A stretch of DNA of 64,000 nucleotides from Vibrio sp. PID17_43 (lineage in GTDB: Bacteria > Pseudomonadota > Gammaproteobacteria > Enterobacterales > Vibrionaceae), in contig NZ_LIXM01000017.1 in assembly GCF_002608565.1 (NCBI RefSeq), forward strand, positions 44,189 through 108,188, in the 5' to 3' direction. Numbering within the stretch: position 1 is the stretch's first letter; each line of letters starts with the position of its first letter. Under the pieces are notes generated by a model, which was not told the origin of the DNA, ran no database searches, and saw only the letters and a program-made list of their open reading frames with translations. Positions 9,864-19,553 of this stretch are shown in pieces. A program made the translations under genes and the position numbers.

Positions 9864-11396
9864 TTACTTAACTAGCACTTCACCAGACATTTCTGCAGGG
9901 ATTTCTAGACCCGCGAGAGAAAGCATTGTTGGTGCAAGGTCAGACAGTTTACCGCCTTCTTTGAACTCAACCGCTTTGTCACCTACGTAAATTAGAGGTA
10001 CTGGTAGGTTAGTGTGAGCAGTGTGGATGCCGCCAGTTTCAGGGTCGATCATCATTTCTGCGTTACCGTGGTCTGCCGTGATCAATAGTTGACCGCCAAC
10101 TTCTTTGATCGCTTCAACCACTTTACCAACGCTTTCATCTAGCGCTTCGATAGCTTGCTCAGCCGCTTCGTAAACGCCAGTGTGACCAACCATATCTGCG
10201 TTCGGGTAGTTACAGATGATAGTATCGAACTTACCAGACTTGATAGCAGCAACCATCTTCTCTGTTAGCTCTGGAGAGCTCATTTCTGGCTGCATGTCAT
10301 AAGTTGCTACTTTTGGAGAAGCAACAAGTTGACGCTCTTCACCTTCGAATTCGTTCTCAACACCACCGTTGAAGAAGAATGTAACGTGTGCGTATTTCTC
10401 TGTTTCAGAGATACGTAGCTGAGTTTGACCTTGCTTAGATAGCCACTCACCGTAAGTGTTTTCTAGAGACGCTGGTGGGAATGCGATAGCTAGAGGGATG
10501 TCAGCCGCGTATTGAGTCAACATCACAAAGTTAATTGCAGGGAATGCTGCACGCTCAAAGCCATCAAATGCAGGAACGAATGCACGAGTGATTTGGCGTG
10601 CACGGTCAGCACGGTAGTTCATGAAGATAACTGCATCGCCATCTTGCATGATTGCGTCTTCTTGACCATCTACTTTGATTGCCGTTGCTTTAACGAACTC
10701 ATCGTTTTCACCACGAGCGTAAGCCGCTTCTAGGCCAGCTACCGCAGTTTCAGCAGTGAATTCTGCTTTCGCTTGAGTAAGAAGATCGTAAGCGACTTGA
10801 ACGCGATCCCAGTTGTTGTCACGGTCCATTGCGTAATAACGACCCACTAGAGAAGCAACGCGACCTTTACCTAGTTTCGCAAATAGGTCTTGGAAACGTT
10901 GTAGTGAGTTTTCTGCACTACGTGGTGGCGTATCACGGCCGTCTAGGAAGCAGTGTAGGTAGATTTTCTCAGCGCCACGAGCGGCAGCCATTTCAACGGC
11001 TGCGTAGATGTGATCTTCGTGAGAGTGAACACCACCTGGAGACATAAGACCCATGATGTGTACTGCTTTCTCAGCTTTTACAGCAGAGTCGATAGCTTCT
11101 ACTAGTGCTGCTGTCTCAGCAAATTCACCGTCAGCGATAGATTTAGTAATACGAGTTAGATCTTGGTATACAACGCGACCTGCACCGATGTTGGTGTGAC
11201 CAACTTCTGAGTTACCCATTTGACCATCAGGTAGACCAACGTCCATACCTGAAGCAGAGATTAGAGTGTTAGGGTTGTTCGCAATCAGTGCATCCATAAC
11301 TGGTGTTTTAGCATTTGCAATTGCGTTACTTGCTGTGTCTTCACGGTAACCGTAACCGTCAAGGATAACTAGAGCCAATGGCTTCTTAGCAGACAT
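9864..11396 (-). CDS. gpmI: 2,3-bisphosphoglycerate-independent phosphoglycerate mutase
   Basis: A 510-residue manganese-dependent mutase that interconverts 3- and 2-phosphoglycerate in glycolysis. It begins [20 protein letters not shown], whose Asp is a metal ligand, and has the catalytic Ser in [16 protein letters not shown]. Further metal-site motifs ITADHGNAE and GGIHTAHTN are near the C-terminus. The start at 11396 has a GAGGTC element upstream; an in-frame ATG 54 bases further up would add a non-homologous tail. In E. coli the gene is next to envC, but here the rhodanese-secB-gpsA-cysE block lies between them. Confidence 0.96.
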   Translation of the reverse strand: MSAKKPLALVILDGYGYREDTASNAIANAKTPVMDALIANNPNTLISASGMDVGLPDGQMGNSEVGHTNIGAGRVVYQDLTRITKSIADGEFAETAALVEAIDSAVKAEKAVHIMGLMSPGGVHSHEDHIYAAVEMAAARGAEKIYLHCFLDGRDTPPRSAENSLQRFQDLFAKLGKGRVASLVGRYYAMDRDNNWDRVQVAYDLLTQAKAEFTAETAVAGLEAAYARGENDEFVKATAIKVDGQEDAIMQDGDAVIFMNYRADRARQITRAFVPAFDGFERAAFPAINFVMLTQYAADIPLAIAFPPASLENTYGEWLSKQGQTQLRISETEKYAHVTFFFNGGVENEFEGEERQLVASPKVATYDMQPEMSSPELTEKMVAAIKSGKFDTIICNYPNADMVGHTGVYEAAEQAIEALDESVGKVVEAIKEVGGQLLITADHGNAEMMIDPETGGIHTAHTNLPVPLIYVGDKAVEFKEGGKLSDLAPTMLSLAGLEIPAEMSGEVLVK

Positions 11397-11882
11397 AGTG
11401 ATGACCTCATCAAATTTAAGTAACTTTCGGCGTAGGGCTTCATTGCCCATCTAACCTTGAAACAAAACTAGCGTAATTTTACTACACTTTTTAACCAGAA
11501 CTGTAGGTTAAGATCAAATAATGTTTGCGATTTATTGTTGCTATCTTACAACTTAGCAAGCAATACGACTTTGTCCGCAAACGTGTTCCACAAGCATAGT
11601 CACTTTCAAGATGCTTTGTATAACCACCGAAATACTTAGGTGAAAAACTTTTTGTTGATACCTATATTGCGCTTTTGAACGTAGAAGTGAAGTCAATTAC
11701 ATCAATTAGAGTGATAGGAAACATCGATACTAAGATTGCAGGAATAACCACTCCAAAAGAGCTTTAACGCAAGCGATGAGATCTCAATTATAGGTTAGAA
11801 AATTTTAACCCTCTCGCCTAAGACGATTAACCTCGCTATACTCCTGCTTTATTTTTCCGCCAACAGTGTAAGAGCTCAGGAC
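11397..11882. other. intergenic region between gpmI and the rhodanese gene
   Basis: About 490 bases between two divergent genes with no supportable reading frame. A TATACT hexamer (in CTCGCTATACTCC, about 45 bases before the rhodanese start) may be a -10 element, but no good -35 is present. I see no RNA gene, repeat or clear operator here. Confidence 0.5.
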
Positions 11883-12317
11883 ATGCAAGAGTACATTGAA
11901 TTTTTCCAACAGAACATGATTCTATCCTTAGTATGGGTAGGTCTTCTTGTCGCATTCATCATGAACATCGTGAAATCGGCGACGTCAGCATACAAAGAAA
12001 TCAACGTGAACCAATTGACCCACCTTATCAACCGTGAAAACGGCGTTGTAGTGGATATCCGCTCTAAAGATGAGTTCAAACAAGGTCATATCACCGACGC
12101 ACTTCACATTTTGCCGTCAGACATCAAAGCAGGTAACGTTGGTAGCCTTGAAAATCGTAAATCAGACCCAATCATTGTGGTATGCAAAACGGGGCAAACC
12201 GCTCAAGAAAGTGCAAACCTACTAGCGAAAGCAGGCTTCGAAAACGTAAACCTACTGAAAAATGGTTTGATTGCATGGAACGAAGCGAACCTACCTCTAG
12301 TACGTGGTAAGAAATAA
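11883..12317 (+). CDS. YibN-like membrane-anchored rhodanese
   Basis: A 144-residue protein with one N-terminal membrane helix (about residues 10-30) followed by a single rhodanese domain. The catalytic loop VVCKTGQTA carries the Cys that takes up persulfide sulfur. Rhodaneses move sulfane sulfur to acceptors; the physiological acceptor of this group is not established. It is the first gene before secB and gpsA, matching the E. coli order yibN-grxC-secB-gpsA-cysE except that no grxC is present. Confidence 0.88.
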   Translation: MQEYIEFFQQNMILSLVWVGLLVAFIMNIVKSATSAYKEINVNQLTHLINRENGVVVDIRSKDEFKQGHITDALHILPSDIKAGNVGSLENRKSDPIIVVCKTGQTAQESANLLAKAGFENVNLLKNGLIAWNEANLPLVRGKK

Positions 12318-12354
12318 GGTTGCGGTAAAACAATTTGCCAGCCTCGTTGATATA

Positions 12355-12445
12355 AACTGAGCAAATAGAAAGCAGTTGAAGCGCCAAGGTGTGACGCTTT
12401 GCACGTAATACGCACTTCATCTAGTCAATAAAGATTTGCTCAGTT
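12355..12445. repeat. long-range 12-bp inverted repeat in the yibN-secB intergenic region
   Basis: AACTGAGCAAAT (12355-12366) is matched exactly by its reverse complement ATTTGCTCAGTT (12434-12445). The 67 bases between can form a smaller hairpin (AAGCG/CGCTT around CCAAGGTGTGA). As RNA this would be a closed stem with internal helices in the leader of secB. Its role is unknown: a structured leader, a processing site or a scar of a lost gene are all possible. Confidence 0.5.
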
Positions 12446-12518
12446 AGTCTCAGGACAAACCAGTTTTCTGGGTTTAGATAGCTCTAGGCCCAACAAATAT
12501 TTATTAAGGATTTTAAAA

Positions 12519-12989
12519 ATGGCTGAAGCAGCACCACAAGACGCACAACAGAACTTTGCAATTCAACGCATCTTCCTAAAAGACGTTTCTTTCGAAGCGC
12601 CTAACTCTCCAGTAATCTTCCAAAAAGAGTGGAACCCAGACGTTAAACTAGACCTAGACACTCAAAGCCGTGAGCTTGGTGAAGGCGTTTACGAAGTAAT
12701 TTTACGTCTAACGGTTACTGTTAAGAACGAAGAAGACACCGCATTCCTATGTGAAGTTCAACAAGGTGGTATCTTCACTGCTGAGAAAATGGAAGCGGGT
12801 CAACTGGCACACTGCCTAGGCGCATTCTGCCCTAACATCCTATTCCCATACGCTCGTGAGACCATCTCAAGCCTAGTGGTTAAAGGAACGTTCCCTCAAC
12901 TGAACCTAGCGCCAGTAAACTTCGATGCGCTATTCATGAACTACCTACAACAGCAAGCTCAACAAGGTGAAGCTAAAGCTGAAGCGTAA
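12519..12989 (+). CDS. secB: protein-export chaperone SecB
   Basis: A 156-residue cytoplasmic chaperone that keeps precursor proteins unfolded and hands them to SecA. The sequence follows SecB throughout, including [19 protein letters not shown] near the start, the [10 protein letters not shown] core and [16 protein letters not shown], which form the substrate groove and the SecA-contact face. The C-terminus is short and acidic. An AAGGA element sits before the ATG. It is followed by its own terminator and then gpsA. Confidence 0.97.
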   Translation: MAEAAPQDAQQNFAIQRIFLKDVSFEAPNSPVIFQKEWNPDVKLDLDTQSRELGEGVYEVILRLTVTVKNEEDTAFLCEVQQGGIFTAEKMEAGQLAHCLGAFCPNILFPYARETISSLVVKGTFPQLNLAPVNFDALFMNYLQQQAQQGEAKAEA

Positions 12990-13048
12990 TTCACGCTTTG
13001 TAAGTGACGTGCACTCCAAATGAATGAGTTCACGTCCTATACCTGAAG

Positions 13049-13093
13049 AAAATGCACAAAGCGTCCAACTAGCGATGCAATGTGCATTTTTTA
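13049..13093 (+). terminator. rho-independent terminator after secB
   Basis: AAAATGCACA (13049-13058) pairs with TGTGCATTTT (13081-13090) around a 22-base loop, with T residues following. The loop is long for a terminator, but stem and T run are good. Confidence 0.65.
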
Positions 13094-13187
13094 TTTCTGA
13101 AAGATCCTAGTTCCTAGCCCCTAGAGATCGTAAAATCTGGCGATTATGAACTAGATTCTACTAGTAGAAAGATAATTAGGCGGTAGC

Positions 13188-14225
13188 ATGACACAAGCAA
13201 ATACCAACAATGCTTACGGTAAAGACATCGCAATGACGGTGATTGGTGCGGGATCATACGGTACTTCTTTAGCAATTTCCCTTGCTCGCAACGGCGCGAA
13301 CATCATCCTTTGGGGCCATGAGCCAGAGCACATGGCACGCCTTGAAGCAGACCGTGCTAACTATGAATTCCTACCTGGAATCGATTTCCCAGAGAGCTTG
13401 ATTATTGAATCGGATTTAGAAAAGGCCGTTCAAGCAAGCCGTGACTTGTTAGTTGTCGTTCCGAGCCATGTCTTTGGCATCGTTTTAAATAGCTGCAAAC
13501 CTTTCTTGCGCGAAGACTCTCGTATCTGTTGGGCAACCAAAGGCCTTGAGCCTGAAACGGGTCGCCTGCTAAAAGAAGTGGCGTTCGACATTATCGGTGA
13601 AAGCTATTCGCTTGCTGTACTATCAGGCCCAACGTTTGCAAAAGAGCTGGCGATGGGCATGCCAACGGCTATCTCGGTAGCTTCTCCAGATGCGGATTTT
13701 GTTGCTGATCTGCAAGAAAAGATTCACTGCAGCAAAACCTTCCGCGTCTATGCCAATAATGACTTCATCGGCATGCAACTTGGTGGTGCGGTGAAAAACG
13801 TTATCGCGATTGGCGCTGGCATGTCAGATGGCATCGGCTTTGGTGCCAACGCACGTACGGCACTGATTACTCGAGGTCTGGCAGAAATGAGCCGCCTTGG
13901 TGCCGCACTTGGTGCACAACCTGAAACCTTTATGGGCATGGCTGGCTTGGGTGATCTTGTTCTAACCTGTACTGATAACCAATCTCGTAACCGCCGCTTC
14001 GGTTTAGCGTTAGGCCAAGGCAAAGACGTCGATAAAGCACAAGAAGAAATCGGTCAGGTGGTTGAAGGCTACCGCAACACTAAGGAAGTTTGGATGCTAT
14101 CCCAGCGCATGGGCGTTGAGATGCCAATTGTTGACCAAATATATCAAGTTCTGTATCAAGGAAAGGATGCACGCCTGGCAGCGCAAGATTTACTTGCTCG
14201 TGACAAAAAAGCCGAAGGAAAGTAG
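13188..14225 (+). CDS. gpsA: NAD(P)-dependent glycerol-3-phosphate dehydrogenase
   Basis: A 345-residue cytoplasmic enzyme that makes sn-glycerol 3-phosphate from dihydroxyacetone phosphate for phospholipid synthesis. The Rossmann motif [10 protein letters not shown] is near residue 22, the substrate Lys region [15 protein letters not shown] lies near residue 200, and [12 protein letters not shown] is in the C-terminal domain. The N-terminal extension ([11 protein letters not shown]) is slightly longer than in E. coli. A GGCGG-like element precedes the ATG. It is followed after 78 bases by cysE, as in E. coli. Confidence 0.96.
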   Translation: MTQANTNNAYGKDIAMTVIGAGSYGTSLAISLARNGANIILWGHEPEHMARLEADRANYEFLPGIDFPESLIIESDLEKAVQASRDLLVVVPSHVFGIVLNSCKPFLREDSRICWATKGLEPETGRLLKEVAFDIIGESYSLAVLSGPTFAKELAMGMPTAISVASPDADFVADLQEKIHCSKTFRVYANNDFIGMQLGGAVKNVIAIGAGMSDGIGFGANARTALITRGLAEMSRLGAALGAQPETFMGMAGLGDLVLTCTDNQSRNRRFGLALGQGKDVDKAQEEIGQVVEGYRNTKEVWMLSQRMGVEMPIVDQIYQVLYQGKDARLAAQDLLARDKKAEGK

Positions 14226-14303
14226 CACGCTACACGCCTTTGCACCTCATCTGAGAAGAATAGAAGTTGTCGGGTCACGAAAGAACCACTCAGGATATTG
14301 AGA

Positions 14304-15125
14304 ATGAAGCACTGCGAAAAACAAAAAGTCTGGGACAAAATTGTTTCAGAAGCCCGTGAGATGTCAGAGCAGGAGCCGATGCTGGCGAGCTTTTATCATG
14401 CGACCATCATCAAGCATGAAAGTTTGTGCGCTGCACTGAGCTACATTCTGGCCAACAAATTGAACACTGCATCCATGCCCGCAATGGCAGTGCGTGAAGT
14501 CGTTGAGGAAGCCTTTGCCGCTGATCCAACAATTACGGACAGTGCCGCTTGTGACATTTGTGCCACGGTTAATCGCGACCCAGCGGTGTCAATGTACTCA
14601 ATGCCGTTACTGTACCTAAAGGGCTACCATGCCCTGCAAGGCTACCGAGTGGCTAACTGGTTGTGGAAGCAAGGCCGTCACGCGCTTGCGACTTACCTAC
14701 AAAACCAGATTTCTGTTGCATGTCAGGTCGATATTCACCCTGCAGCGCATATTGGTAGTGGTATCATGCTAGATCATGCGACCGGCATCGTGATTGGTGA
14801 AACGGCCGTTGTCGAAAACGACGTATCGATTCTGCAAGATGTCACACTTGGTGGTACCGGTAAAGAATGCGGAGACCGCCACCCGAAAATTCGTGAAGGC
14901 GTAATGATCGGCGCAGGAGCAAAGATTCTTGGCAACATCGAAGTAGGCGAAGGCGCAAAAATTGGCTCTTGCTCCGTGGTATTGCAAGCAGTGCCGCCGC
15001 ACACAACCGTGGCTGGTGTGCCTGCAAAAATCGTTGGTCGTCCGAAAACGGACAAACCTTCTCTCGATATGGATCAAGGCTTTAATGGCAAATCGCAAAG
15101 CTTTATCCACGGGGATGGTATTTAA
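14304..15125 (+). CDS. cysE: serine O-acetyltransferase CysE
   Basis: A 273-residue enzyme, the same length as E. coli CysE, that acetylates serine to O-acetylserine, the first committed step of cysteine synthesis. An alpha-helical N-terminal domain is followed from about residue 140 by a left-handed beta-helix of hexapeptide repeats (HIGSGIMLDHATGIVIGETA, then VSILQDVTLGGTG). His in LDHATG is the catalytic residue. The C-terminus ends in Ile, as needed for docking to cysteine synthase. The ATG at 14304 is preferred over a TTG two codons up because it has an AGGAT element. Confidence 0.96.
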   Translation: MKHCEKQKVWDKIVSEAREMSEQEPMLASFYHATIIKHESLCAALSYILANKLNTASMPAMAVREVVEEAFAADPTITDSAACDICATVNRDPAVSMYSMPLLYLKGYHALQGYRVANWLWKQGRHALATYLQNQISVACQVDIHPAAHIGSGIMLDHATGIVIGETAVVENDVSILQDVTLGGTGKECGDRHPKIREGVMIGAGAKILGNIEVGEGAKIGSCSVVLQAVPPHTTVAGVPAKIVGRPKTDKPSLDMDQGFNGKSQSFIHGDGI

Positions 15126-15169
15126 TCGTCATCTGAACCTTTGGCAATAATGTGGTAGGTAACCCTCAA

Positions 15170-16300
15170 GTGCGAAAACAAAATCACCCAGTGCTACGCT
15201 CGGCTATGTTATTAACTTGTGCTTTATCTGCCACATATCCCCTCACCTCTTCGGCTGCCAGTCAGCAAGAGCTCAAAGGCGTATCTAGCGAAATCAATCG
15301 CCAGAAAAAATCGCTGACTTCTCAAGAAAAACAACTTAACGATCTGCAAAAATCGCTGAAAAACCAAGAACTCGGTATCTCTAAATTAGAGCACGAGATC
15401 AAGCAGACCAAAACTGACTTGGCGCAAGCGGATCAATACATCAATAAGTTGGAAGAGAAGATTGCTCTGCAAGAAGCTCAGCGTCAGACGCAAGAAGAAG
15501 AGCTGAAGCAGTTGCTGCAAACCTACTATGTGACCGAGCGAGCCAAGGCCAATGGACACCTTCTTAATGAAGGCGTAGAGGAAGACCGCATCAGCCAATA
15601 CTTCCAGCACCTTGCTAAATCGCGTGCAAAAGTGATCGAAGCGATCACCCAAACTACCCAAGAGTTGGCGCACAACAAGAATCAACTTGAGCTCGAAAAA
15701 GCACAAATTGAAACCTTGCTCAAACAGCAATCGGAAAAGCGTTCATCTTTGGCAAGTACACAGTCGCAACGTAAAGGGACGCTGAACAAGATTCAAAAGA
15801 GCATCAAAGATGACAAGCGTTACCTAGCCGAATTACAACGCAACGAAACCCGTCTAAAAGCTGAGATTGCCAAAGCCGCGAAACGTAATGCCGTACCTAT
15901 GGACGGTATCGCGAAACAACGCGGCAAACTGCCATGGCCACTGAAAGGCCACGTGCTGCATAACTTCGGCACCAAACAAACCGGTCAAGTTAACTGGAAA
16001 GGTATGGTATTGTCCGCCAGCTACGGCCAACAAGTTAAAGCGGTTTACCCGGGCACCGTGGTATTTGCCGAATACTTACGCGGCTATGGCTTAGTAGTAC
16101 TGATCGACCACGGTAAAGGCGACATGACACTTTACGGCTACAACCAAGCCTTGACCAAGAAAGAAGGCGATAAGGTAACCGCAGGTGAAGTTATTGCCCT
16201 AGCGGGGGATACCGGTGGTCAAGAGCGCGCCTCACTCTACTTCGAGATTCGCCGTAACAGCGAAGCGCAAAACCCAAAGTCTTGGTTAAAGCGTTTATAG
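15170..16300 (+). CDS. envC: murein hydrolase activator EnvC
   Basis: A secreted protein of about 376 residues. A positively charged start and hydrophobic stretch ending near SSAAS look like a signal peptide; a long coiled coil (about residues 35-240) follows, then a C-terminal LytM/M23 domain. The LytM domain lacks the usual zinc ligands (DHGKGDMTLYGYNQ instead of the HxH type), as in EnvC, which activates the amidases AmiA and AmiB at the division septum instead of cutting murein itself. The start is uncertain: GTG at 15170 has an upstream TAGGT, and GTG at 15152 is an in-frame alternative. It is 44 bases after cysE. Confidence 0.88.
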   Translation: MRKQNHPVLRSAMLLTCALSATYPLTSSAASQQELKGVSSEINRQKKSLTSQEKQLNDLQKSLKNQELGISKLEHEIKQTKTDLAQADQYINKLEEKIALQEAQRQTQEEELKQLLQTYYVTERAKANGHLLNEGVEEDRISQYFQHLAKSRAKVIEAITQTTQELAHNKNQLELEKAQIETLLKQQSEKRSSLASTQSQRKGTLNKIQKSIKDDKRYLAELQRNETRLKAEIAKAAKRNAVPMDGIAKQRGKLPWPLKGHVLHNFGTKQTGQVNWKGMVLSASYGQQVKAVYPGTVVFAEYLRGYGLVVLIDHGKGDMTLYGYNQALTKKEGDKVTAGEVIALAGDTGGQERASLYFEIRRNSEAQNPKSWLKRL

Positions 16301-16350
16301 CTGCCGTTTATAATCGCAGTTCTAAGCAGCGCCATTACATTACATAACAT

Positions 16351-16385
16351 AACAAAAAAACAAAGGAGCCATTCGGCTCCTTTGT
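16351..16385 (-). terminator. terminator of the DHH phosphoesterase gene
   Basis: ACAAAGGAGCC/GGCTCCTTTGT with a 4-base loop. On the minus strand it is followed by a run of seven T, so it mainly ends the minus-strand gene; envC transcription from the left may also stop at the hairpin. Confidence 0.8.
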
Positions 16386-16407
16386 CGTATTCATATTCTG
16401 GAAAATG

Positions 16408-17364
16408 TTATGCGTAGTAGGCCTCGACCGCATCAATAAAGGCGCTCACATTGTCTTTGCTTAACGCATTGATGCCCGCGGCGGCTTCTCGACCGCCACC
16501 AGTTGGGAATTGCCCGCACACAGCCACTGCGCCTTGCTTGTTATTCAGCGGGGCACGAAGAGAAACCGTGTAAGTGCCATCGGCATTTTCAGTTAACACC
16601 GCATGCGCAGAGTCTGGATTTTGGTTTGCAAGCCAGTTGCCATAAACACCACTGATTCGGCGTGATGCCGCATTGTTTGGCAGTTCAAACAGCTTGAGCT
16701 TAGCACTTTCATGAGTTGCAGGAACGGCTAGTGTCGCATCCATGTCTTGCTGATAAGCCGATTGCAATTGGTAGTAAGGTGAGGCTTTATCTGCAATCGC
16801 ATCGAATGGTGAAACGTATTGCTTTAACGCTTGGTACAAATCAGCGGGGTGGAAATGAAGGTCATCGACTTTAGCACCGTAGCCGTTGTAGTTAATCAAT
16901 GTACCAAGTTCTTTTAACTGCGCTTTTTGCTCTTCACTGAGTCCCGCTTTATCTGCCAGCGCATCTGCTTTAGCAATCAAGTTATCGCCATAAGCAGCAG
17001 TGATCGCCCAAGTGTGGAAACGCCCTTCCAGCAACTGATCGACAATCAAAGCGGTACACATGTTGGCATCAAGGTCGATGTGCGCGTCTAAATTACCGTG
17101 TTGAGGAATCTCACCCGCTTTATGATGATCAGCGTAAAACACATGCACGCCTTGAGCCAAAGCTTGCTCTAAACCTACCATGTTCTTTTCCATTGAAATG
17201 TCCAACACCACCAACTCATCGCCTACTTTCACTTCAACCTTTTCCAACAGCTTGATATCGCGCTTTACGCCAGTGATCAACACCGCATCAAGAGGGTCGG
17301 CGAAACGCCATTGTAGGAGAGCAATAATACCGTCCGCATCACCATTAAAAATGTCGTAATTCAT
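16408..17364 (-). CDS. DHH/DHHA1-family phosphoesterase
   Basis: A 318-residue cytoplasmic protein of the DHH superfamily. The metal-binding motifs are in order: FNGDADGI at residues 6-13, LDISMEKN, ADHHKAGE near residue 80 and, at the C-terminus, the substrate-binding GGGREAAAG of the DHHA1 domain. Relatives include RecJ, NrnA-type oligonucleases and cyclic dinucleotide phosphodiesterases. Nothing here singles out the substrate; a short oligonucleotide or phosphoanhydride is the likely class. It is monocistronic with its own terminator. Confidence 0.8.
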   Translation of the reverse strand: MNYDIFNGDADGIIALLQWRFADPLDAVLITGVKRDIKLLEKVEVKVGDELVVLDISMEKNMVGLEQALAQGVHVFYADHHKAGEIPQHGNLDAHIDLDANMCTALIVDQLLEGRFHTWAITAAYGDNLIAKADALADKAGLSEEQKAQLKELGTLINYNGYGAKVDDLHFHPADLYQALKQYVSPFDAIADKASPYYQLQSAYQQDMDATLAVPATHESAKLKLFELPNNAASRRISGVYGNWLANQNPDSAHAVLTENADGTYTVSLRAPLNNKQGAVAVCGQFPTGGGREAAAGINALSKDNVSAFIDAVEAYYA

Positions 17365-17541
17365 TATGCGATAGATCCTTTATCGAAAAGTCACGCCCAA
17401 ACTGATGACGCTGAATAGACATCATTGTTCGTAGTGTGCGCTGCAAGTCAACTCAAGGGGGACTCAGAAATGAGAACAGCGCTCAAAATATCGAGAGCAA
17501 GTCCGGGCTCTTTTTTACGTTCAACAAGGAGGGAAGACGCA

Positions 17542-18177
17542 TTAACAATGGAGAGTACTTAGCGCTTCTTCAAGCAGCAGTAACTGCTCCATGCCTTGCT
17601 CTGTGGCAACTGGTTTCACAACATTTAGCATTTGTAGCATGCCTTGCTTCACCATTTGCTCGGTAATTTCAGTCTTTGGTGACATCGCCGATTGGTAAGC
17701 CAACCAACTGCAAGCAATCAAATGCAGCGAGCATACCAATGACTTTAGCTGTTGTTGATCGACATTCAGCAAGTTCAGTGATACAAACTCTTGCATAATC
17801 GCAATCAAATTCGCTTGCAGTTTTTCTTGAACATCAATGTATTGATCATGGAGCCTATCATCTCGCGATAGGATTTCTGGCAAATTCGCGTAGAAAAAGC
17901 GGTATTTCCACATCAAAGTGAAGATCGAGTCGAGGTAACTTTTCAGCATGGCCAGACTCTCCTGCGAGCCCTGAATTGGCGTGAATCTCTCTAGCAACTC
18001 TGCAGAGTATAGCCCAAAGATCTCTCGTACAATTTCTTGCTTATTGCGGAAATGGTAATACAAATTGCCAGGGCTGATTTCAATATAATCAGCAATATGG
18101 TTAGTGGTGATGTTGCGCTCACCGTGTTGATTGAACAACTCCAGTGCCGCATAGACGATCTTGTCACGCGTTTTCAT
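17542..18177 (-). CDS. TetR-family transcriptional regulator
   Basis: A 211-residue repressor-type protein. The N-terminal helix-turn-helix domain (residues 1-50, with ITTNHIADYIEISPGNLYYH) is typical TetR; the C-terminal two thirds are helical and would bind an effector. It is 21 bases downstream of the VanZ-like gene and probably in one transcript with it and epmA. The target and effector are unknown. Confidence 0.85.
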   Translation of the reverse strand: MKTRDKIVYAALELFNQHGERNITTNHIADYIEISPGNLYYHFRNKQEIVREIFGLYSAELLERFTPIQGSQESLAMLKSYLDSIFTLMWKYRFFYANLPEILSRDDRLHDQYIDVQEKLQANLIAIMQEFVSLNLLNVDQQQLKSLVCSLHLIACSWLAYQSAMSPKTEITEQMVKQGMLQMLNVVKPVATEQGMEQLLLLEEALSTLHC

Positions 18178-18198
18178 TGTTATCGTATTCCCTCTTGA

Positions 18199-18573
18199 TT
18201 ATCGAATCGAGTATAGCGACTTCACCAATCTAGGTCGATAGAGGCTCCCAATACGGTAACATAGCAGACCAGTGAGAATGCCGCTGGCGTTAGCAATTAA
18301 GTCATACCAAGAGGGTTGTCTGCCTACATACCCCTGTAGGATTTCAATCACACCGCTAAATAGTAATATGCCCATCGCAATGGCCCAACGCAGACGCCAC
18401 TGTGATACACAAAAACAGCCTAAGAAAGCAAAACCACTGTAGGCCATGGCATGCTGCACCTTATCTAAGTAAGCAATATTGCCCCAATCTTGCAAATCGC
18501 CAGAGCTCAAGGACAAGTAAGCGATCAATGAGCCAAAACTCAATAGAATAATACGGGCTGCGGCCAGGTTCAT
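18199..18573 (-). CDS. VanZ-like small membrane protein
   Basis: A 124-residue inner-membrane protein with about four hydrophobic segments. The signature DKVQHAMAYSGFAFLG and, later, GVIEILQGYVGRQPSWYDLI match the VanZ-like family, whose conserved His and Glu lie in these segments. The biochemical role of the family is not settled. It sits 8 bases after epmA and 21 before the TetR gene, all on the minus strand. Confidence 0.75.
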   Translation of the reverse strand: MNLAAARIILLSFGSLIAYLSLSSGDLQDWGNIAYLDKVQHAMAYSGFAFLGCFCVSQWRLRWAIAMGILLFSGVIEILQGYVGRQPSWYDLIANASGILTGLLCYRIGSLYRPRLVKSLYSIR

Positions 18574-18581
18574 GGTAGTTC

Positions 18582-19553
18582 CTATGCGATTGGGAATGGA
18601 AAAGCGGTGACTTGGTCAATATGGTCACACCCGAGAGCAAGCATAATCAGACGATCCACACCAAGCGCCACACCGGCACAATCGGGTAATCCCGCTTCTA
18701 ATGCACCAATCAGGTGGTAATCGATCGGCTGTGGTTTTAACCCCATTTCAAGACGTTTGGCATTGTCTTGTTCAAAACGCGCCAGTTGCTCTTTTGGGTT
18801 ATCCAATTCATGAAAGCCATTCGCCAACTCAATCCCTTTAAAGTAGACCTCAAAACGATCGGCAACACGATGATCTTGTAGATTGATTTTTGCCAGCGCC
18901 GCCTGTGATGCCGGGAAGTCATAAACAAAAGCCGGCACTTGTTGACCAATCTTCGCTTCGACACCAATACTAAACAGCAGTTGCAACAAAGTATCGCGAT
19001 CTTCTTCAGGTTCTGCAATGTCACTCAGCCCCAGCTTAGCTGCAACCGCTTTTAGCTCTTGCATCGAGCCTTCTAATGGGCACACACCCAGTACATCAAT
19101 AAAGGCTTGTTGGTAAGTCATGCGCTCTGCTGCGCCACACTTCAGTACCCGTTGCAGAAGATCGTTTATCTCGTCCATCAATTTATGGTGGTCAAAACCA
19201 ATGCGGTACCACTCTAGCATGGTGAACTCAGGGTTATGGTAACGGCCATTCTCTTCGTTACGAAAAGCTTTGTTGATTTGGTAGATACAGCCACTGCCCG
19301 CTGCGAGCAAACGCTTCATATGGAACTCTGGACTGGTCATAAAGAACAGTTTACTACCATCCGCATAGCCAGGCCCAACAAACTCGGTCTGAAAGGTATG
19401 CAAATGAATGTCGGTCACGGTCGCATGGCTCATGGCTGGCGTGTCGACTTCCATCACCTCTCGCTCGGCAAAAAATTGACGAATAGCCATAATCAACGCC
19501 GCACGTTGACGGAGTTGCTCTATAGAAGCGGTAGGTTGCCAGGTCGTTTGCAT
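18582..19553 (-). CDS. epmA: EF-P--(R)-beta-lysine ligase EpmA
   Basis: A 323-residue paralogue of the class II lysyl-tRNA synthetase catalytic core, without the anticodon-binding domain. Class II motif 2 appears in [18 protein letters not shown] and motif 3 in [15 protein letters not shown] near the end. EpmA activates (R)-beta-lysine and attaches it to Lys34 of EF-P. Its partners epmB and efp lie about 4.5 kb away on the other side of frdABCD. It is divergent from frdA, as in E. coli, and is first in an operon with the VanZ-like and TetR genes. Confidence 0.95.
   Translation of the reverse strand: MQTTWQPTASIEQLRQRAALIMAIRQFFAEREVMEVDTPAMSHATVTDIHLHTFQTEFVGPGYADGSKLFFMTSPEFHMKRLLAAGSGCIYQINKAFRNEENGRYHNPEFTMLEWYRIGFDHHKLMDEINDLLQRVLKCGAAERMTYQQAFIDVLGVCPLEGSMQELKAVAAKLGLSDIAEPEEDRDTLLQLLFSIGVEAKIGQQVPAFVYDFPASQAALAKINLQDHRVADRFEVYFKGIELANGFHELDNPKEQLARFEQDNAKRLEMGLKPQPIDYHLIGALEAGLPDCAGVALGVDRLIMLALGCDHIDQVTAFPFPIA

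Noticed and set aside
12355..12445. Integron attC-like site
   Set aside because: The inverted repeat has no matching RYYYAAC and GTTRRRY core sites and no integron cassette lies nearby.
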